Source of the DNA: Rothia sp. HMSC078H08
GTDB taxonomy: Bacteria > Actinomycetota > Actinomycetes > Actinomycetales > Micrococcaceae
Reading direction: 5' to 3'
DNA: 64,000 bases
Assembly (NCBI RefSeq): GCF_001808955.1
Contig: NZ_KV795235.1
Location: forward strand, 84,844-148,843
The first letter of the stretch is position 1, and every line of letters starts with the position of its first letter. The position numbers and the translations under genes were made by a program. Shown in pieces: positions 62,235 through 64,000 of the stretch. The notes beneath the pieces are model-generated. The model did not search any database. It had not been told where the DNA came from and saw only the letters and a list, made by a program, of their open reading frames with translations.

Positions 62235-63188
62235 ATGAACACCGCAGCACTTCAGAACAGCAAGCCCAACACCGCAGAAACCGTTATTTCCGCCCGCTCC
62301 CTCCGCCAGGTTTTCTCCACCCGCGCGGCAGGCACCGTGGTCGCCGTCAACTCGATTGACCTGACCGTCAAGCGCGGCGAAATCATCGCCCTGCTCGGCC
62401 CCAACGGCGCAGGTAAGACCACCCTCATCGACATGATTCTTGGCCTGACCCAGCCCAGCGGCGGCGAGTTGAGCGTCTTCGGTCGCAACGCCTCCGAGGC
62501 GGCACGCGCCGGTCTGCTCGGTGCGGTGCAGCAGACCGGTGGCCTGCTCAAGGACCTGACGATCCGCGCTACGGTCGAGATGATTGCGGCGCTGTACCCC
62601 AAGCCCATTGACGTGGATGAGGTACTCGCCGGCGCCGATCTGACCGATATCGCTAAGCGTAAGGTCGGCAAGTGCTCGGGCGGTCAGCAGCAGCGTCTGC
62701 GTTACGCCCTGGCGACCATGCACTCGCCGGAACTGCTGATCCTGGACGAGCCGACCGCCGGCATGGACGTGAATGCGCGCCGCACCTTCTGGGAGCGTAT
62801 GGAAGCCATCGCAGAACGAGGAACGACCATTCTTTTTGCGACGCACTACCTGGAAGAAGCACAGAACTTCGCCCAGCGCATCGTGCTCATGGCCTCCGGC
62901 TCCATCATCGCTGACGGCTCCTCCGATGAGATTCGCGCCCTGACCGGCCACCGCCACCTTTCCTTCCTCGCACCCGCGCCCATCACCGACCTGGATGTGC
63001 CGGTCGAGGTGACCGAAGAGTCCGGAGGGTACCGCCACCGCATCTCCGTGCTGGAGATTGAGCAGGTACTGCGCACTCTGCTGAACAACTACAGCATCAG
63101 CGACCTGGAGGTCACCAAGCCCTCCCTGGACGAGTCCTTCACCCTGCTGACCGAGCAGGCCGCCGCCTCCAAGGCATCCGACGCCTAA
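62235..63188 (+). CDS. ABC-2-type exporter, ATP-binding protein
   Basis: 317 residues, drug/lipid-export type (DrrA/CcmA-like). Walker A LLGPNGAGKTTLIDMILGL (about 55-73), Q-loop VQQTGGLLKDLTIRATVEM, signature variant KCSGGQQQRLRYALATM, Walker B LLILDEPTAGMDVNARRTFW and the H-loop ILFATHYLEEAQNFAQRIVL. The accessory C-terminal domain (about 225-317) follows the usual pattern. TGTAAT lies 6 bases before the ATG with no ribosome binding site, a possible leaderless start. The gene is followed by its permease after 55 bases. A broken second copy lies upstream. Confidence 0.92.
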   Translation: MNTAALQNSKPNTAETVISARSLRQVFSTRAAGTVVAVNSIDLTVKRGEIIALLGPNGAGKTTLIDMILGLTQPSGGELSVFGRNASEAARAGLLGAVQQTGGLLKDLTIRATVEMIAALYPKPIDVDEVLAGADLTDIAKRKVGKCSGGQQQRLRYALATMHSPELLILDEPTAGMDVNARRTFWERMEAIAERGTTILFATHYLEEAQNFAQRIVLMASGSIIADGSSDEIRALTGHRHLSFLAPAPITDLDVPVEVTEESGGYRHRISVLEIEQVLRTLLNNYSISDLEVTKPSLDESFTLLTEQAAASKASDA

Positions 63189-63243
63189 ACACTAGACCGC
63201 CTCAACACCACACGCCGCCGCTACACACCTCAAGGAAAATATC

Positions 63244-64000
63244 ATGCTCCGCTACGCACTCTACGACATCCGCGCTTCTATTCTCTCGACCGACCGTTTC
63301 TTCTTCGGCGTGGCACTGCCCATCGTCTTCTTCCTGCTCTTTGGCGCGATGCAGGACTACTCCTCCCAGCAGATGGGCGACGGCAACGTAGCGGCCTACG
63401 TCATGATTGGCATGGCGCTGTACGGCGCTGTGCAGAACACCGTGGCGATTAGCGGCAGCACCGTCACCGAGCTCTCCAGCGGCTGGAACCGCCAGCTGGC
63501 GCTGACCCCGCTGACCACCGGCAAGTACCTGGGCGCGAAGGCGCTGACCGCCCTGGTGATTTCTGCGGTGCCGGTGATTGCGGTGAACATTGTGGGCATG
63601 TTCACCGGTGTTGAAATCCCCGTGAACCAGCAGCTTGCAGCCGGCGCGCTGACGGTGCTGTGCGGTCTGGTGTTCGCCTTCTACGGCATCATGATGGGCC
63701 TGCTGATTCGTAACGAGAACGCCGTGTCCATTGCGAACGGTCTGCTGGTGATTATGAGCTTCTTCGGTACCGTGTTCTCCCCGCTGAGCACCGACCTGCT
63801 GAAGTACGCCCGCTTTACCCCGCTGTACGGTGCCGCCGAGATTGCCCGCTACCCCTTCGCCGCAGGTCAGACCATTATTCTGGGTGGTGGTGAGGACTGG
63901 TTCGTGACCGAGCCGCTCTGGTACGCAGTGGTGAGCCTGGTCGTCTGGGCGGCAATCTTCCTGGGTGTTTCTGCCCTGCTGATGCGCCGCGCAACCCGCC
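63244..64000 (+). CDS. ABC-2-type exporter permease, 3' end at window edge
   Basis: Open from ATG 63244 to the window end; 252 complete codons. Six predicted membrane segments: FFFGVALPIVFFLLFGAMQD, AYVMIGMALYGAVQNTVAIS, LTALVISAVPVIAVNIVGMF, AGALTVLCGLVFAFYGIMMG, SIANGLLVIMSFFGTVFSPL and VVSLVVWAAIFLGVSALLMR, the ABC-2 layout. LTPLTTGKYLGAKALTALV and the SFFGTVFSP stretch before the last loop are typical. AAGGAAAATATC gives a ribosome binding site. From the duplicate remnant at 61732-61810 the gene should end within a few bases of the window edge (...RATRR stop). Confidence 0.9.
   Translation, partial: MLRYALYDIRASILSTDRFFFGVALPIVFFLLFGAMQDYSSQQMGDGNVAAYVMIGMALYGAVQNTVAISGSTVTELSSGWNRQLALTPLTTGKYLGAKALTALVISAVPVIAVNIVGMFTGVEIPVNQQLAAGALTVLCGLVFAFYGIMMGLLIRNENAVSIANGLLVIMSFFGTVFSPLSTDLLKYARFTPLYGAAEIARYPFAAGQTIILGGGEDWFVTEPLWYAVVSLVVWAAIFLGVSALLMRRATR

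Overview
The window is a chromosomal segment of a fairly GC-rich actinobacterium of the family Micrococcaceae. I infer Rothia, most likely Rothia mucilaginosa. The grounds are actinobacterial gene order (truA-rplM-rpsI-glmM, alr-tsaE-tsaB-rimI-tsaD, groS-groL-guaB-guaB3-guaA, 5-FTHF cyclo-ligase/galU), a mycothiol gene (mshA), the protein sequences themselves, and one low-GC segment that reads like oral Streptococcus DNA. This assignment is from memory of families and synteny, not from a search. No rRNA, tRNA, CRISPR array, transposase or phage gene was seen.

Layout. 1-4.9 kb: truA (cut by the window edge), ribosomal proteins L13/S9, a polyphosphate kinase 2 and glmM. 5.0-9.8 kb: mscL, a VanY-type lipoprotein carboxypeptidase and coaA on the minus strand, then glmS. 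10.0-14 kb: acpS, the NAD(P)HX repair enzyme nnr and a lone undecaprenyl-phosphate sugar transferase. 14.4-16.5 kb: mshA with a predicted phosphatase in one operon. 16.6-24.2 kb: alanine racemase with the t6A genes tsaE/tsaB/tsaD and rimI, then a GCS2-type ligase and a THUMP-like methyltransferase. 24.3-31.3 kb: groS/groL and the guanine-nucleotide genes guaB, guaB3, guaA. 31.5-33.3 kb: a small membrane protein and an AEC-type carrier. 33.4-41.2 kb: an alpha-glucoside locus with two GH13 alpha-glucosidases, an endonuclease/exonuclease/phosphatase-fold protein, a PTS EIICB and an RpiR-type regulator. 41.3-46.2 kb: a membrane protein, a 1,317-residue helicase-like protein with a degenerate P-loop, and a small partner. 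46.3-50.6 kb: FmdB-type zinc ribbon, 5-FTHF cyclo-ligase, galU and a membrane protein that looks like the divisome protein SepX/GLPR. 51.0-55.8 kb: a DedA-like protein, a LysR-type ligand domain without HTH, a Nudix hydrolase, an OpuAC-like lipoprotein and alaA. 55.9-60.0 kb: xseB/xseA, a membrane protein and ispH. 60.1-64 kb: an ABC-2 exporter operon preceded by the wreck of a second copy, into which about 1.5 kb of streptococcus-like DNA carrying ltrA has been placed.

How the genes work together. glmM and glmS sit close together and supply amino-sugar precursors for the wall; alr, the VanY-like enzyme and the sugar transferase also serve the envelope. mshA plus the adjacent phosphatase could cover two consecutive mycothiol steps, the second of which has long lacked an assigned enzyme. 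The PTS, the MapP-like phosphatase and the two GH13 enzymes form a logical chain: phosphorylating import, removal of the phosphate, then hydrolysis to glucose. guaB/guaA make GMP. The most striking features are the streptococcal ltrA segment inside a decayed duplicate ABC operon, the mshA-phosphatase pair, the PTS/MapP-like locus, and a recurring TANNNT-N6/7-start pattern that implies many leaderless transcripts.
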